Part shown: positions 24,976 through 37,070 of the stretch, piece after piece | Numbering within the stretch: the first letter of the stretch is position 1 | Layout: every line of letters starts with the position of its first letter | DNA from: Nymphalis io | Lineage: Eukaryota; Arthropoda; Insecta; Lepidoptera; Nymphalidae | Length of the DNA stretch: 64,000 nt | Reading direction: 5' to 3' | Assembly: GCF_905147045.1 (NCBI RefSeq) | Contig: NC_065894.1 | Location: 7,973,501-8,037,500 of the forward strand | Position numbers and translations under genes: made by a program | Notes under the pieces: model-generated | Database searches by the model: none | What the model was told of the DNA's origin: nothing | Seen by the model: only the letters and a program-made list of their open reading frames with translations

Positions 24976-27900
24976 AAACACTGCGTCTCCTACAAATGAA
25001 TGGGATAAGGTCAAGGAAATGAGAATGATGATATAGTTATAATATCGATAACTATAAGATTTAAATTATTACCTATTGACGTTAGAACAGCTCAGTCATA
25101 TAACCTTGACAAAAGATAATTACGACGTAATCTCTTCCCAAGGTTAAAAGATTGACATTGTGTGTAATTTTAGCTAGAGTAATTGTCGTTACTTTATACA
25201 ACCAGAAATAATTGAATTATATTTTCTTTAACTCATTGTATCACAGACATTGATTATTTTATCCATAAGTTTTATATACTATAATGCAGATTTTAATTAT
25301 AAAATGTTCAATTTTATTCTCCTCTGAGAATACCCCATGTTTCTCATAATTGCGGTAGGTATCTCTTTTTATTATAGCCCAGAACTATTGAACAAAGACC
25401 TGCTTAATTACAAAAGGGCAAAATATTTTTTTAGAAAAATAATTACTTAACTCTAGGTATTTATATATCAACAAATGTATGAGCATTATTAGAATAAAAA
25501 TAAATTTAGTGTGTATATTATCATAGCGTTTATAAAATACTCTTATTAAAAATATGTACCTTTAATATATGTCTTTTAAATGAGATTATAAAACAATGTG
25601 AATAAAGTGACTATCATAAATTATATAATTATAATAAAAAACTGGTTTATTACAAAAGACTTCAATAAGAAAAAGTATGCACTAAAGAAAGAAATCCTAC
25701 TAAATATTTTTTTATTTATTAAATAAAAATATAAAATTAACAACTATCGTTTAAAATCGTGAATAATTTGTGATAGTTAATATGTATCAAAAAGCAATAT
25801 AACAAACGCAACATAAAAAGCTCATTAATAAATTGAATTCAGAGAAATGTCTTCTTAATGATAGTTCGTCGGTAATATCGTCAATTGTTATTTCATTTAA
25901 GTTCAAAACTGACACTTAGTTTATCGATAGCATTGAATACCCGTTAAATGCACGTACCTTTCGTTCATATTTCATTGTCGACAGTGGAAATTTCCACGCA
26001 TAAGTATGCAACCGTCATCTATACTATTCTTGCATTAATTCCAGCGTATAATTCCGTCTCTGTCTTTTGGAGTCAACGCAGACGCTCTGACCTAACCTGC
26101 TTGTACCGTTCACACTTATACTCTTTGATATATACCTTTCTCTTTCGTGAAACGTTCTATTTTACGAATAGCTTTGTGCTATGTATACTTCTCGGTCGTC
26201 GGCCAAATGATTTTTGTTAGCTGTCTTTCTCTAGAGCTTGAATGGGGCAAAATTTGTGTTCTTATGCAGAGCTACAGCTTCAAATCCAACAAAATACGAT
26301 ACTACAACCACGTGTTTTAAAGGTTAACGACTGATAAAAGAGATAACATTGAATATAAATAAACAATGGTCACATGTTAGACATGTGCGATTTTTAAATA
26401 TATTTTTTTACTTTTTTTCCAGACTTTATCTTGATTAATTAGAATGTGGAGGGTAGACATTATTCTAGAAGCAGCTCATTGCTTGTATTACTAATTTAAT
26501 AGCGTCTTATCTATATAGAAAACGCATTTAATGGCCCTACGTAATCTGCTAAAGTGATTACTTTAGTATTTTTTATTTCAACTTGTATCTATACTTATGC
26601 ATTATATTTTGTAACAGCGACTGTATATTTTTATTAAAATTTGAAACTGTTAGGATTTATTTCTAGAAGTTTCTCGAAGTTACAATTCTGATTCGTTTAA
26701 AATGTTTGATCAGCGAATCAATTTGGAACAATTAACTCAGATAAGTGACATGAATTCTTCAATAAAACCAATATGAAACCAATTTATCATAACAAATTAT
26801 TTATACGATAATTTAAATAATATTTTGAAAAGATAAATTATACGCTAATTTTATATTAGTAGGTAATACTTTAACACTATTAATTTCAATTTTTTTCAAG
26901 TCTTGATCTATGATATCTACCTATAAATTTTAAGTATTTAAATATTTTTATACAATTTTAATAATATAATTACTTTTACTTTTATTTTATTACGTAGAAA
27001 TCTTACGTATAAATATGGAGATCGGTGAGGAAACGCCATATTGAAATTCTAACAGTGGGTTTTTTCCTATACTACGTGAGTATTTCATTGTTGGCTAAAA
27101 TTGCTTTATTCTGCAAAATATGACGTGTAATATAATTTCTATAAATCACAATAGTCGTTCAATTAATATTTTACATCAAATTAAATTATTTATTTAGATA
27201 AAAATCATGACATATTATTTAACTAAATTTTTATATAAATAATTTAAATTAAAGTTTACAATTTTGTTATTTATTTTTGATTACATACGTTCTTAAATTA
27301 TTTAAAACCCTAATAAAATTTTTCTATTAAATAATATATTATAAAATACTTGTGATTTTATTAACATGCACTAAAATAAAATATTGCAGAAATGCAGACT
27401 AAACACGAAAAGGGCTTAATTTTATTTATCGACTGTTTTATAAAAGTACTTTAGATAAAAAAATCTAACATCAATATGTTTAATATTTCATTCGCTTGTC
27501 ATATCTTTAATGTTTACCTAATTAAAGTCATTAAGTGTCATCGAAATAAAATTATTTAGTAGGTACCGTAATTATTATATTTTACAAGCTTTTATTTTAT
27601 TAAAGTTATCCAGTCGCTTAGCAAGATTTGCAACTGGTGACCATACAATAACAAAAAAAAAAAAAAGAAATAAAGCTTAGTTTAAAAAGTTATTTTTTAT
27701 TTATCACTCTGTTTGGAAGCGTGGAATGTTGGCAACGTCACGGGCGTTGTCGGGACGCTTTAAAATAACTTCGCGATCTACTTCCTATGTCGACGTCATA
27801 CGTAAATATTTTGGGATACAAATTGATTAATCATTTAATTGCATGTTCTTAATAAAGAAAGTGTCTTTCGCTTTTAATTGACATTGAATGTTCTTTAGTA

Positions 27901-29764
27901 AAATACCTTGTAAATACTTTTTAATTTGCCGTGACTTTTAAAACACTTTTTATTAAGAGAGAAAATGTAGGGAATAAAGTGTTGTATAAAGTAATGATAA
28001 CAGTTTACATAATTTTTAAAGTACAGCATATAACACACATACAGACGCAGAAATATTACTATGCAGCATATATGACTGCAGTTTGCTAACGATAAAAACT
28101 ATCGGCTGTCGTAAACTAGTGATTTAATCCAAACATCCTTTCGATTATATGATTTGAAAAATTAACGTACTCTATTTTTATGTATACTAGTTAATTATTA
28201 GTTGCCAACTATGGGATTCAAAACATTGTGTACTTTGTGCTTATAATATCACTGACGATAAATCAATAACTCTTGCGCCAACTTATAAAGTAAAATATTG
28301 CAGTTTCGCAATGTTTTGGTAATAAATGAAATTAAATACTTTTTCCTTCATCAGCAACAAAACTAAGCAACTCTGTATATCCTACTCTAGCAGTGGAATA
28401 AGTCCACCTATGAATAAAAGTCCTTTTTCTTACCAGCTTCTTTAATCTAATCTCTGCAGACGTGTTCTCCGTGCCTTTGGTGTATCTTACTATTATTTCG
28501 ATTGAGTTAAGTAGTTTGATAATGAAGTTGAACCCGTATACTTTCTGGTATAATAAACGTGTTTTTAAATGTATTTGAAATAAGCAGCGTTCAAACACAA
28601 GGGTTATATGTCAGCTTCGTCTGCTTACCTTCTTCATTGGCATCGTCCTAGCACCACAGTCTGTTGAAAATCATATTTTTGTAAGGAACAAGGATGTAAG
28701 ACTTATATTGATAGTGCTGCTAAGTTAACTGATCATGTACAACATATACTTTATAGTATATGTCTAATGCATATACTAATACTCCACATCTTTTAATAAA
28801 GACAAAAGAAGATTTGTTATCCAATGCATAAATTCTAAAACGCTATATGACAGACAATCTAAAAGAGATTTTTGAGAATGCAACAATTACCTAACCTTCA
28901 TCATTACAATAGATTTAAATCTAGAAAAAAATAAATTTGAGTAAACGAATAAAATTATCTACAGATTTAATATCTACCTACTTACTTAAAAGTATTATTT
29001 ATCAGATTTTTTTAAGCCATTTTTTATGTCAATCAAAGGAAGGTACTATCTAATATTATAACACGTGACGTCAGAGTGTGAGGTAACTACGAATGCGAAA
29101 CTTGGCACTGATTTTGTTTATCCCGATTCTTGGCCGTGAATTCATGTCGTAGAGTTCACAGTCATATTTATTTATCTTGTTAAATGCTACGACTACTTAA
29201 CAACCGAAATAGTACGCGTAATTTTTCAGGTCTTTTTTGGCTATAGTTAAAGTGTATTGAGAAAATATTATCTTTCTTATTATGTATTTAAGTATATTTA
29301 TTTATTTATTTATTTATATGTGTTTTGCAATAATAATTGCTAGAAAATTGATTTGCTTTGTTTTTTAATATAAATATAAACACGTTAGATTTAACAAAAT
29401 ATAAGACTACTAGAGCCATCTACCGTTGAATAGCAGAACGGTTACATACCTTAAGGTTCTTATCATAGCCTAAAATATTTTCTACTCGTGCTTTGAAGCT
29501 ATTTACATAGATGGCGTAATAAAAGTTTCTATCACAATACAACAGATGTCATCACTTGTCCACATTATTGCACATACAATACAAACTACATTTATTTTAA
29601 AAAAGAAAATAGTTTCTTATATTAACTTTTCATTGAATCGTATATAAACACAATGTTCATATTATTATGTGAATCTACAAATTTATTTATTTATTTAAAC
29701 TACAAATTATGGTGTATCTACAAATCAGACATCAAAAAACTTGACACATATCACTTAAGGTGTC
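24976..29764. other. intergenic, no gene identified
   Basis: About 4.8 kb of AT-rich DNA. A 90-codon plus-strand frame at 25948-26220 and an 88-codon minus-strand frame at 28332-28598 have no recognisable motif. The stretch around 28480-28570 shares words with 51340-51430 ('gattgagttaagt', 'ataaatgtattt'-like), which suggests another low-copy repeat. Confidence 0.5.
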
Positions 29765-30271
29765 TGTCTACGTTCAATCTTACGTATCAAGTGGCAGGAT
29801 CACGTCCCTAACTCAGAAGTCCTGCGTCGCTCTGGAATTTACGGCATGGAACGTCAACTCAGATAGTGTGGGCATGTCCTACGCATGGACGATCGTCGTT
29901 TGCCTAAAGCTGTTATTTATTCGGAGTTAGCTAAAGGCAAATGGAAGCATGGTGGTCAGTATTTGCGATACAAGGATGTTTTTAAAAGACACCTAAAAGC
30001 TTGTGACATTGGCATAGAATGTTGGGAAGAGCTCGCTTCCCAAAGGGCATCTTGGCGCTCTACCATCTACAAAAAGATCAAGACGTTTGAGGAAAACCGC
30101 CTTCACGCACTAGACGAAAAGCGCCAGTTAAGAAAAGAGAGACCTAAGCCATCCTACACATACAAATACAACTCTGCGGGTCAACTGTATTGTAATATGT
30201 GTCGTATGGTTTTTAAAACCAAATTTGGTCTAGCGAGCCACATTAGGGCTCATGCTAGAAATAACAATTAA
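29765..30271 (+). mobile_element. LINE fragment: reverse-transcriptase C-terminus with C2H2 finger
   Basis: Reads IKWQDHVPNSEVLRRSG, then QLR-stop-CGHVLRMDDRRLPK. From 29885 the frame is open for 128 codons through YLRYKDVFKRHLKACDIG and SWRSTIYKKI to a C-terminal zinc finger, CNMCRMVF...LASHIRAH (C-x2-C, H-x3-H). This is the standard tail of lepidopteran non-LTR retrotransposon polymerases, where the finger follows the reverse transcriptase. A TAG replaces the conserved Trp before CGHV, and everything upstream of about 29765 is missing, so the copy is 5'-truncated and dead, though young enough to keep 128 open codons. It is not a host gene. Confidence 0.85.
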
Positions 30272-31440
30272 TTTCTAGGGTCGCCGTCATCGAAATCGAT
30301 GAGGAGGACTGTATATTATTATGTACTTGATTTGATGCTGAGAAATGTAAATACCATATCTATGTACGATAGGTAATAATTTTATCTAGAACTCATGTAG
30401 ATTTAACTATTACAATAATTTCCAATTTCCAACCCTTTCAATTCTTTCCCATGTAATGTATTATGCAACACCACTGGAATATTTTTAATTATTCTAAGTT
30501 GATTTTGATAAGAATGTGGTAGGATCTTAAAAAAAGTGAAATTACGAAGAAATGGATCAAAATAAATGATTTTAAATATTATATAAACTTCTTTAACGCT
30601 TTAATAGTATTTGTAATTATATAAGCTAACAACTTATTTTATTTTGCATAGTTTTTATGTAAACTGTTAAATACATTTTAATGCATTTAACAAGCCACTA
30701 ATTAAATGACTTATTAATTTTAAATGAAGTAAGTTACTAGATGCGTCTCTTGTAGATGGCGAGTAATCAATTCATCATTATAACGCTCGCTACTTGATTA
30801 CAATAGAATTACAATTACTGCCGAGCTGGTCTGTGGGAATGTGTCAGACCCTCTCACGCTAACTATATCAATTACACGCATCACGCCGTCCGTCTGTAGA
30901 TTTCCCTTGGTAACAATTCCTACATCATCGATCTAACCGAACATGCGACTTGTCAACGAATTTTTCTATTCTTATAATTTGACCTTAACATATTATACTT
31001 ATATTGATTGCTAATTATAATTATACAATCTTTATTGTAAAATATTTCTTTGTCAGTGTGTTTATTGTAAAACTATTTATAAGGAAGAAACCTAATTCAT
31101 TTCAATATATTTATTTATTTATTTTTAATTCCTAATCTATTCTAAAATAACTTATGTATAAAATATTTGCGCTCGTTTCTCAAGGAATAAGGATGGATTC
31201 ATCCTGTGATATTATTTATATAATGAGATATACGCAAATATTATGATAATAATAAAATCAGTATCGATCCATCGACCAAACGATTTATTCCGTACTCTTA
31301 TCGTTAACCGCCTTATGTTTTCATGCGTTTATTAAAATATTTTGTAACAGCTCAAAATATTGACATAAAAAAATTTTTATATACATAATACATATGCAAT
31401 AAATATATAAATGTAGTATTTTTTTAAAATACATATATTA
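30272..31440. other. intergenic, no gene seen
   Basis: AT-rich, with a GC-balanced patch around 30820-30960 that has no open frame of useful length and no clear splice pair. Confidence 0.5.
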
Positions 31441-31630
31441 GCCCGTGGCATTAGCCGCGTCTTAGGGCGAGAAGGGCGGGTATTAGGTAAAAAACATTAA
31501 CCTATAGCCATCATTGGGGCTCCAGCTTGCTTTTTACCTAAATTTTATAAAAATCGGTTAAGTGGTTCAGCTTTTAAAGCGTAACAAACAGACACAGTTC
31601 CTTTCGCATTTATAATATTAGTATATATTC
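31441..31630 (+). repeat. dispersed repeat family E (LINE/Helitron-like terminal region)
   Basis: Contains 'agcccgtggcattagccgcg', 'taaaaatcggttaagtggtt', 'gcgtaacaaacagacacag' and 'tttcgcatttataatattag'. This word series is extremely common at the ends of interspersed repeats in Lepidoptera. Related fragments lie at 51476-51760, and a short reverse word lies at about 38561-38580. The family is not assigned. Confidence 0.6.
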
Positions 31631-32135
31631 TTGTACATAGAGTAGTGCTGTAGTCTCGTGCTGTTAATAATGCTTTAGGATCTTTTATTACAGCATACAC
31701 TAAAATAAAATGTTGGTACAATATTGCCCATAACATAAAATATGCATTACATGAGTCGCAGGGTGTCGAGAAGGCAATAGAACTGAATGGGGAAATCGGA
31801 CCCGTCCCCAGAGATCGGTGGTGACTTGTGAGTTATCGAAATTCGTGCTGCACCTGAGTACCTAATATCGCTACTTTGTACTTATCTTTAATTTCCCGAC
31901 AACATATGATTTGAATGGTATTCTGCTTTAAAATAATAATCATTTCGTAATCCTTTCGATAAGCTTTTATCTAACACCTGGGTTATTTTTTTGATAACAT
32001 ATCGAATTGATGTATGACAATTATTATCTTTAGTTTAGGCGATTTGATTTTGTGGCTGATTTAAATAGAACCAGTAGACCCGAAAGGATTGTCTAAAAAA
32101 TAATGATACCTTTTTAAATTGTGATACTTGAATTC
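31631..32135. other. upstream region of the NPC1-type gene
   Basis: About 500 bp before the start codon. It holds a GC-balanced patch at 31750-31860 ending 'gcacctgagtacc', which could be a 5' untranslated exon, followed by AT-rich DNA. No TATA box or initiator can be singled out with confidence. Confidence 0.35.
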
Positions 32136-35100
32136 ATGAGTCTGCTCAAAATGGACATTAAATCTATATTGTGTGTGTTCTTGTGTCTATGGTGTGGTGT
32201 ATCTGCAAAATGTGTTATGTACGGACTGTGTGCTGAAGTTGGAGGGTTTTCAAAACCTTGTCCTGTTCAGCATGAAGCTTTGCCTATACTTGACAAACTA
32301 AGTAAAGAAGACAGAGATGAAGTATTAGATATAGTTAAATTGCGTTGTCCTCATTTGGTATTCGATGAGGAAGGTAACCAAAAAGATGACGATGATATTG
32401 TTGCCTGTTGTAACTCCATACAAATTAAGGGTCTACACAACAGTTTAAATTTGGCTGACGGTGTCTTAGGACGTTGTCCTATTTGCTTAAGAAACTTTGC
32501 TAGGCAAATTTGTGAAATGAACTGTTCTCCAGATCAATCCCGATTTGTCAATGTAACCGAGGAAACCGCTCCTGATGGATCCCAATATGTTAATGAAGTA
32601 AACTATAGACTTTATGAAGACTTCATGGTTAATGCACACGCATCATGCTCCGGTGTAATAGTACCACAGACCGGAATGCCTGCTATAAATCTTATGTGTG
32701 GAAATGCTCCTGTATGTGATCCTGAAGCTTGGTTTGGCTTTACTGGTGATACAGCCAATAATCCTTTGGCTCCTGTTCAAGTCAACTTTTATAGATGGCT
32801 TACAGAAGAAGATTCAATGAATGTTCATGCTCCATTGTGCAATGAAACCTTGGAGGGCGATCTACCTTGTAGTTGTATTGATTGTTATGCCAATTGCCCA
32901 ATCACAGATGCACCAATAACTCCAGATATATGTACTGTACTTTCTGTACACTGCATCGGTTTTTCAGTGGGAATAGTGTTTTTTACATTATCAGTTATTG
33001 TATTTACAATTCTTTCATTATTAGAATATAGAAAAATACGCAAAGGTTCGTTTAGTAAAGCAGACGAAAATTACCAATATAATGTTAATTTTTTAACTAA
33101 ACTATTCCAAGAAATTTTTAAAAGGATCGGTATATTTTCCGCGAGTAACTCAATATTAACTATAATGTTCACAACATGGATAGCTTTTGCTATGTTATTT
33201 GGAATTTTTAATGTTAATCTAACGGCCAACCCCGTGGAACTCTGGTCTGCCCCAGAATCTCGTAGTCATCAAGAATTACTTTACTTTAACTCTAGGTTTG
33301 GTCCATTTTATCGAGCCGCTCAAGTATTTTTAACAATGAAATTAGAGCCGTTTGTTGTCAATAATGTAAGCTACGGACCCGCGTTTAGAATAGAAGCAAT
33401 ACAAGAATTAATAACACTTGAAAATGCAATTCTTAACATAGGAAGACAAGACGATACAGTAACATTGGAACAAGTATGCTATGCTCCTCTACGTCTCCCA
33501 GGGAATGAACCAAAGATAGAAGAGTGTGTATCAATGTCAGTATCTACTTATCTACCAGATAGAAACAATATTAACAATAACACATATCTTAACAACATTC
33601 AGAACTGTCTTCACAATTACCTTTCTCTCAGTTGTGTGGCCCCTTGGGGAGGTGGAGCTGAACCAGAAATATCACTTGGTGGCTACGAAGGTGATAATAT
33701 GTTACTGGCTGATACTTTGCTAATTAACTACCCCATTACAAACCGTTTACTTGAAGAGGAATTAGAACCTGTTTTAGAATGGGAACAAAAATTTATAGAT
33801 TTAATGCATGATTATGAAAAAAATTGGAAATCTGAATTTGTTGAAGTAGCTTTTGCAGCTGAAAGATCTATCGAAGATGAAATTCAAAGAATATCGGAAG
33901 CTGAAGCTATACCTATTGCTATAAGTTATTTACTAATGTTTATATATGTTATTTTTGCACTCGGCAACATAAGAAGTTTAAAGACATGCTTCATCGACAG
34001 TAAAGTTACAGTTGCCGTTTGTTGTATTTGCGTAGTTGTAATTGCTATTTTTTGTTCTTTGGGATTATTAGGATATTGTAATATAACAGTTACTCTATTA
34101 GCTATAAACGTAATTCCATTCTTTATTTTATCCGTGGGTATTGATAACGTTTTCCTAATGTTGAAGGAGCTCCAACATATTGAAAATAATTTGCATAGCT
34201 ATGAAGACTATAAAGAAGACTTTAGTTTTGAAAAGAAGCATCTTTTTGTGTTTGGTAAGATGATGCATAATATAGGACCGTCAATGTTTGTATCCTCTAC
34301 TACACAAATTACTTGTTTTGCTATCGGTACTATTTCTGGTCAACCGGCAGTTCAACAATTTGCCATATTTGCTTCTTTTGCCTTAGGATTCCTCTTTTTA
34401 TTCCAAATAACGACAGTAGTTGCTATAATATCAATCGATTATAAACGTGTCCAATCTAATAGATTTGATATTCTATTTTGTGTTCAAAAAAAAATATTGA
34501 ACGACCAAGAACCGCTACATGCTAACAAACCATATCAAAGTATTACTCAAAGACTAATGGAACCTTATTCTAGATTTATCTTAAACTGGCGAGTAAAAAT
34601 AATAGTCGCTATTGTGTTCATGGCTCTTGTTTCCATAAGCGCTATTCTGATACCACAAATTGAAATTGGCCTGGATCAAGAAATGTCACTACCGGCTGAT
34701 TCTTATGTATATAAATATTTAGTAGCCGTAAATGAAATTTTACGTATAGGACCACCAGTTTACTTTGTACTCAAAAATGGTTTAAATTATACGAATCCCG
34801 ATCATCAAAACGTAATTTGTGGTAGTAGATTGTGTAATGATGATTCGTTGGCAACACAAATATTTTTAGCATCCCAATTTAGTGAGACCACATATATTGC
34901 TAAAAGTTCAAATTCTTGGTTAGATGATTTCTTTGATTGGACTAGTTTACCTGGATCCTGTTGTAAATATAACACGACATCAGGTGGATTCTGTTCAAGC
35001 TCAAGTACCTCACCAGAATGTGAGAATTGTAGAATTGAGAGATCTTCTTTTGGGAATGGATTAAGACCAGCAGGCGAAGCGTTTAATGACTATATTCCGT

Positions 35101-35876
35101 TCTTTTTACTCGATAGACCAACTGATAGCTGTAACAAAGGTGGTTTGGCGAGTTATTTTAGCAATGTTAACTATTTGCTTGATTCACAAGGCAAAGCTTC
35201 GGTGTATGATACTAATTTTATGACATATCACACTAATTTGAGAAACTCAAAGGATTATATAACTGCTATAAAATATGCATATGAGATTAGCGATAATATC
35301 ACAGCAGCGATATATAAAAATACTGGCTTAGATGTTGAAGTTTTTCCATATTCCGTGTTTTATATATATTTTGAACAGTATTTATATGCTTGGAGAGATA
35401 CATTTACAGCGTTAGGCTTTTCTCTTTTAGGAGTTCTAGTCATTAATTTATTTGTAACGGGATTTAACTTTTTAATTACTTTTGCTTTAGTTGTCACCGT
35501 AGTAATGGTTATCGTTGAGATGATGGGTATTATGTATATTTGGAATATACCTCTTAATGCTGTTTCCTGCATAAACTTAATTGTGAGTATAGGTATAGCG
35601 GTAGAGTTCTGTAGTCATATCGCTTATTCGTATGCCAGTAGTAAGAGTCCGCCGAGTCAAAAAGTAAGCGATGCTATTAAGAGCGTGGGGGCTACAATCA
35701 TAACTGGAATAACTTTTACGAATATCCCAATAGTAGTTTTAGCTTTTTCATACACAGATATAATTGAAGTATTCTTCTTTAGAATGCTTTTTAGTTTAGT
35801 TGTTTTAGGATTTCTTCACGGAATGATATTTTTCCCTGTTTTATTAAGCTATTTAAACGACTTAAAATATCGATAA
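32136..35876 (+). CDS. NPC1b: Niemann-Pick C1-type sterol transporter, probably NPC1b; intronless
   Basis: Predicted 1246-residue polytopic membrane protein that moves sterol across lysosomal or gut-cell membranes. The ATG at 32136 is the first in frame; another at 32151 has a better context (aaaATGG). Both precede a hydrophobic signal peptide ending near VSA. A Cys-rich luminal sterol-binding domain follows (GRCPICLRNFARQICEMNCS, about residues 110-135), then the first membrane segment (about 270-298) and the sterol-sensing domain (about 590-770, with VIPFFILSVGIDNVF). A second Cys-rich loop lies near 940-975, and the last membrane bundle (about 1085-1240) ends LHGMIFFPVLLSYLNDLKYR. Length fits NPC1 proteins. 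The C-terminus stops just after the last membrane segment and lacks the dileucine lysosomal signal of mammalian NPC1. This favours the NPC1b/NPC1L1-like role in dietary sterol uptake, but NPC1a cannot be excluded. No intron interrupts the frame. Confidence 0.93.
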   Translation: MSLLKMDIKSILCVFLCLWCGVSAKCVMYGLCAEVGGFSKPCPVQHEALPILDKLSKEDRDEVLDIVKLRCPHLVFDEEGNQKDDDDIVACCNSIQIKGLHNSLNLADGVLGRCPICLRNFARQICEMNCSPDQSRFVNVTEETAPDGSQYVNEVNYRLYEDFMVNAHASCSGVIVPQTGMPAINLMCGNAPVCDPEAWFGFTGDTANNPLAPVQVNFYRWLTEEDSMNVHAPLCNETLEGDLPCSCIDCYANCPITDAPITPDICTVLSVHCIGFSVGIVFFTLSVIVFTILSLLEYRKIRKGSFSKADENYQYNVNFLTKLFQEIFKRIGIFSASNSILTIMFTTWIAFAMLFGIFNVNLTANPVELWSAPESRSHQELLYFNSRFGPFYRAAQVFLTMKLEPFVVNNVSYGPAFRIEAIQELITLENAILNIGRQDDTVTLEQVCYAPLRLPGNEPKIEECVSMSVSTYLPDRNNINNNTYLNNIQNCLHNYLSLSCVAPWGGGAEPEISLGGYEGDNMLLADTLLINYPITNRLLEEELEPVLEWEQKFIDLMHDYEKNWKSEFVEVAFAAERSIEDEIQRISEAEAIPIAISYLLMFIYVIFALGNIRSLKTCFIDSKVTVAVCCICVVVIAIFCSLGLLGYCNITVTLLAINVIPFFILSVGIDNVFLMLKELQHIENNLHSYEDYKEDFSFEKKHLFVFGKMMHNIGPSMFVSSTTQITCFAIGTISGQPAVQQFAIFASFALGFLFLFQITTVVAIISIDYKRVQSNRFDILFCVQKKILNDQEPLHANKPYQSITQRLMEPYSRFILNWRVKIIVAIVFMALVSISAILIPQIEIGLDQEMSLPADSYVYKYLVAVNEILRIGPPVYFVLKNGLNYTNPDHQNVICGSRLCNDDSLATQIFLASQFSETTYIAKSSNSWLDDFFDWTSLPGSCCKYNTTSGGFCSSSSTSPECENCRIERSSFGNGLRPAGEAFNDYIPFFLLDRPTDSCNKGGLASYFSNVNYLLDSQGKASVYDTNFMTYHTNLRNSKDYITAIKYAYEISDNITAAIYKNTGLDVEVFPYSVFYIYFEQYLYAWRDTFTALGFSLLGVLVINLFVTGFNFLITFALVVTVVMVIVEMMGIMYIWNIPLNAVSCINLIVSIGIAVEFCSHIAYSYASSKSPPSQKVSDAIKSVGATIITGITFTNIPIVVLAFSYTDIIEVFFFRMLFSLVVLGFLHGMIFFPVLLSYLNDLKYR

Positions 35877-36921
35877 ATGTTAAAAGATTGTGTCATAGCT
35901 TAAGTATTATAAATGTAATGATTTCTTTGTATAGATTAATGCAAGGCAATACAAATATTTTTATCAGGTTTAATATAAAATGAAAGTTTATTAACAACTT
36001 CGTGTTGTTATTTGTAAATATAATTCTATGATTAAGGATAGTTAACTAAGCTCTAATATTATTATTTAAGTGATATTATGCTTGCTAATAGCGAATACAT
36101 TTAATGTATAAAAGCGTGACTATTTTTGTAATAAAACTATAAACATTTATATGTTTTTTTATTTATTTTAACAATAAGTTTAAGCAAGACGACACATACA
36201 TTTTCATCTAATATACATAATATACAAGGGCTTTACATAGTTGTAATACAAATTAAAAATAATCATTATTGTTTGTTATTATAATCCATATATATGTAAT
36301 GTTATATAAATACTTATTTATAACAATTGAAATATCCTCAAAATGCTGTTTTATAATATATTTTTACACAAAGTCAATAATACTAAAAATGGAGAGCAAA
36401 GAACCAGTTTAACTGAAGTACTTGATAATGGATATCATATTTATTTTATCTTGACCTATTTATTCACAGTCGGCGGCAATGTGTGTCTTCTTTTATATAT
36501 GTTTCTCTCTAGCCATATCTTTAATGTCTGCCTTCTTCTCATTACACAGTACATTCCACCAAATCTTTATTTCTTATTTATTTTGTCATCCTTCTTGTAA
36601 AATAATGATATAGTATGATAATCTTTCAGATTTTTTGTTACAGGGATTAATTTGAAACTTATTGTAGTTTTTCGTATTCTATTCGAACTTGTAAAGTTAC
36701 TATACACATACGACGATTACCATCTCAGTTAAATACATCCGATTTATGCAATGCCTTAGTGTTTGAAAAAAACTGAAGTAGATATTATATAACAACAAAC
36801 ATTTATTAGATGATAAAACAAAAATATGTACAACTTAAGATTACCATTATTTTTACTGTTATTAAATATACAAAAAAATACAACTTAATTATTCATTGAC
36901 TTCGATTTGACTAGAATCAGA
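35877..36921. other. 3' flank of the NPC1-type gene and intergenic
   Basis: AT-rich 3' untranslated sequence and spacer. A canonical AATAAA at 36130-36135 (+) is the best polyadenylation signal for the upstream gene, giving a 3' UTR of about 270 nt. On the minus strand an AATAAA at 36807-36802 could serve the bHLH gene to the right. The 85-codon plus-strand frame at 36343-36600 has no recognisable domain. Confidence 0.5.
36130..36135 (+). promoter_or_regulatory. polyadenylation signal AATAAA
   Basis: First clean AATAAA downstream of the NPC1-type stop codon, about 254 bp after it, in AT-rich sequence. Confidence 0.5.
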
Positions 36922-37070
36922 TTACAGAACATTGAAAACTAAAACACCCTCTACCACGACTCCCGACTTCAACGGCGTCCTAAGCCGAGGACCGGCCTCA
37001 CATGAGGCGCCCTTAGGACGTCCGTTTCTCTTGAGCGTGACGCCGTAGAGGCCATTAGGACCAACATCAA
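36922..37070 (-). other. GC-rich coding-like segment of unknown origin
   Basis: A sharp GC-rich block in AT-rich DNA, 150 bp downstream of the bHLH stop codon. On the minus strand it opens after a T-run and a TAG acceptor-like site and reads 48 codons (DVGPNGLYGVTLKRNGRPKG, later LRTPLKSGVVVEGVLVFNVL) to a TAA at 36924-36922. The sequence also folds: cgtcctaag near 36977 pairs with cttaggacg near 37014. It may be a terminal exon of an unplaced gene, or structured 3' UTR of the bHLH gene. The L-x-R-N-G-R-P-K motif is faintly like the end of an FGF core, which I do not rely on. Confidence 0.3.

Noticed and set aside
25948..26220. 90-codon plus-strand frame with hydrophobic stretches
   Set aside because: Phe/Tyr/Leu/Ile-rich translation of AT-rich DNA with no domain; such frames are expected by chance.
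29885..30271. 128-codon frame with a C2H2 finger, at first sight a host zinc-finger gene
   Set aside because: The upstream sequence and the ordered motifs show that it is the C-terminal end of a non-LTR retrotransposon polymerase with a stop in a conserved Trp.
32121..32135. Start of the NPC1-type protein at 32121
   Set aside because: The codon there is GTG; the first in-frame ATG is at 32136.
35360..35572. Minus-strand and alternate-frame ORFs inside the NPC1-type gene (also 33526-33723)
   Set aside because: Shadows of the long plus-strand coding frame.
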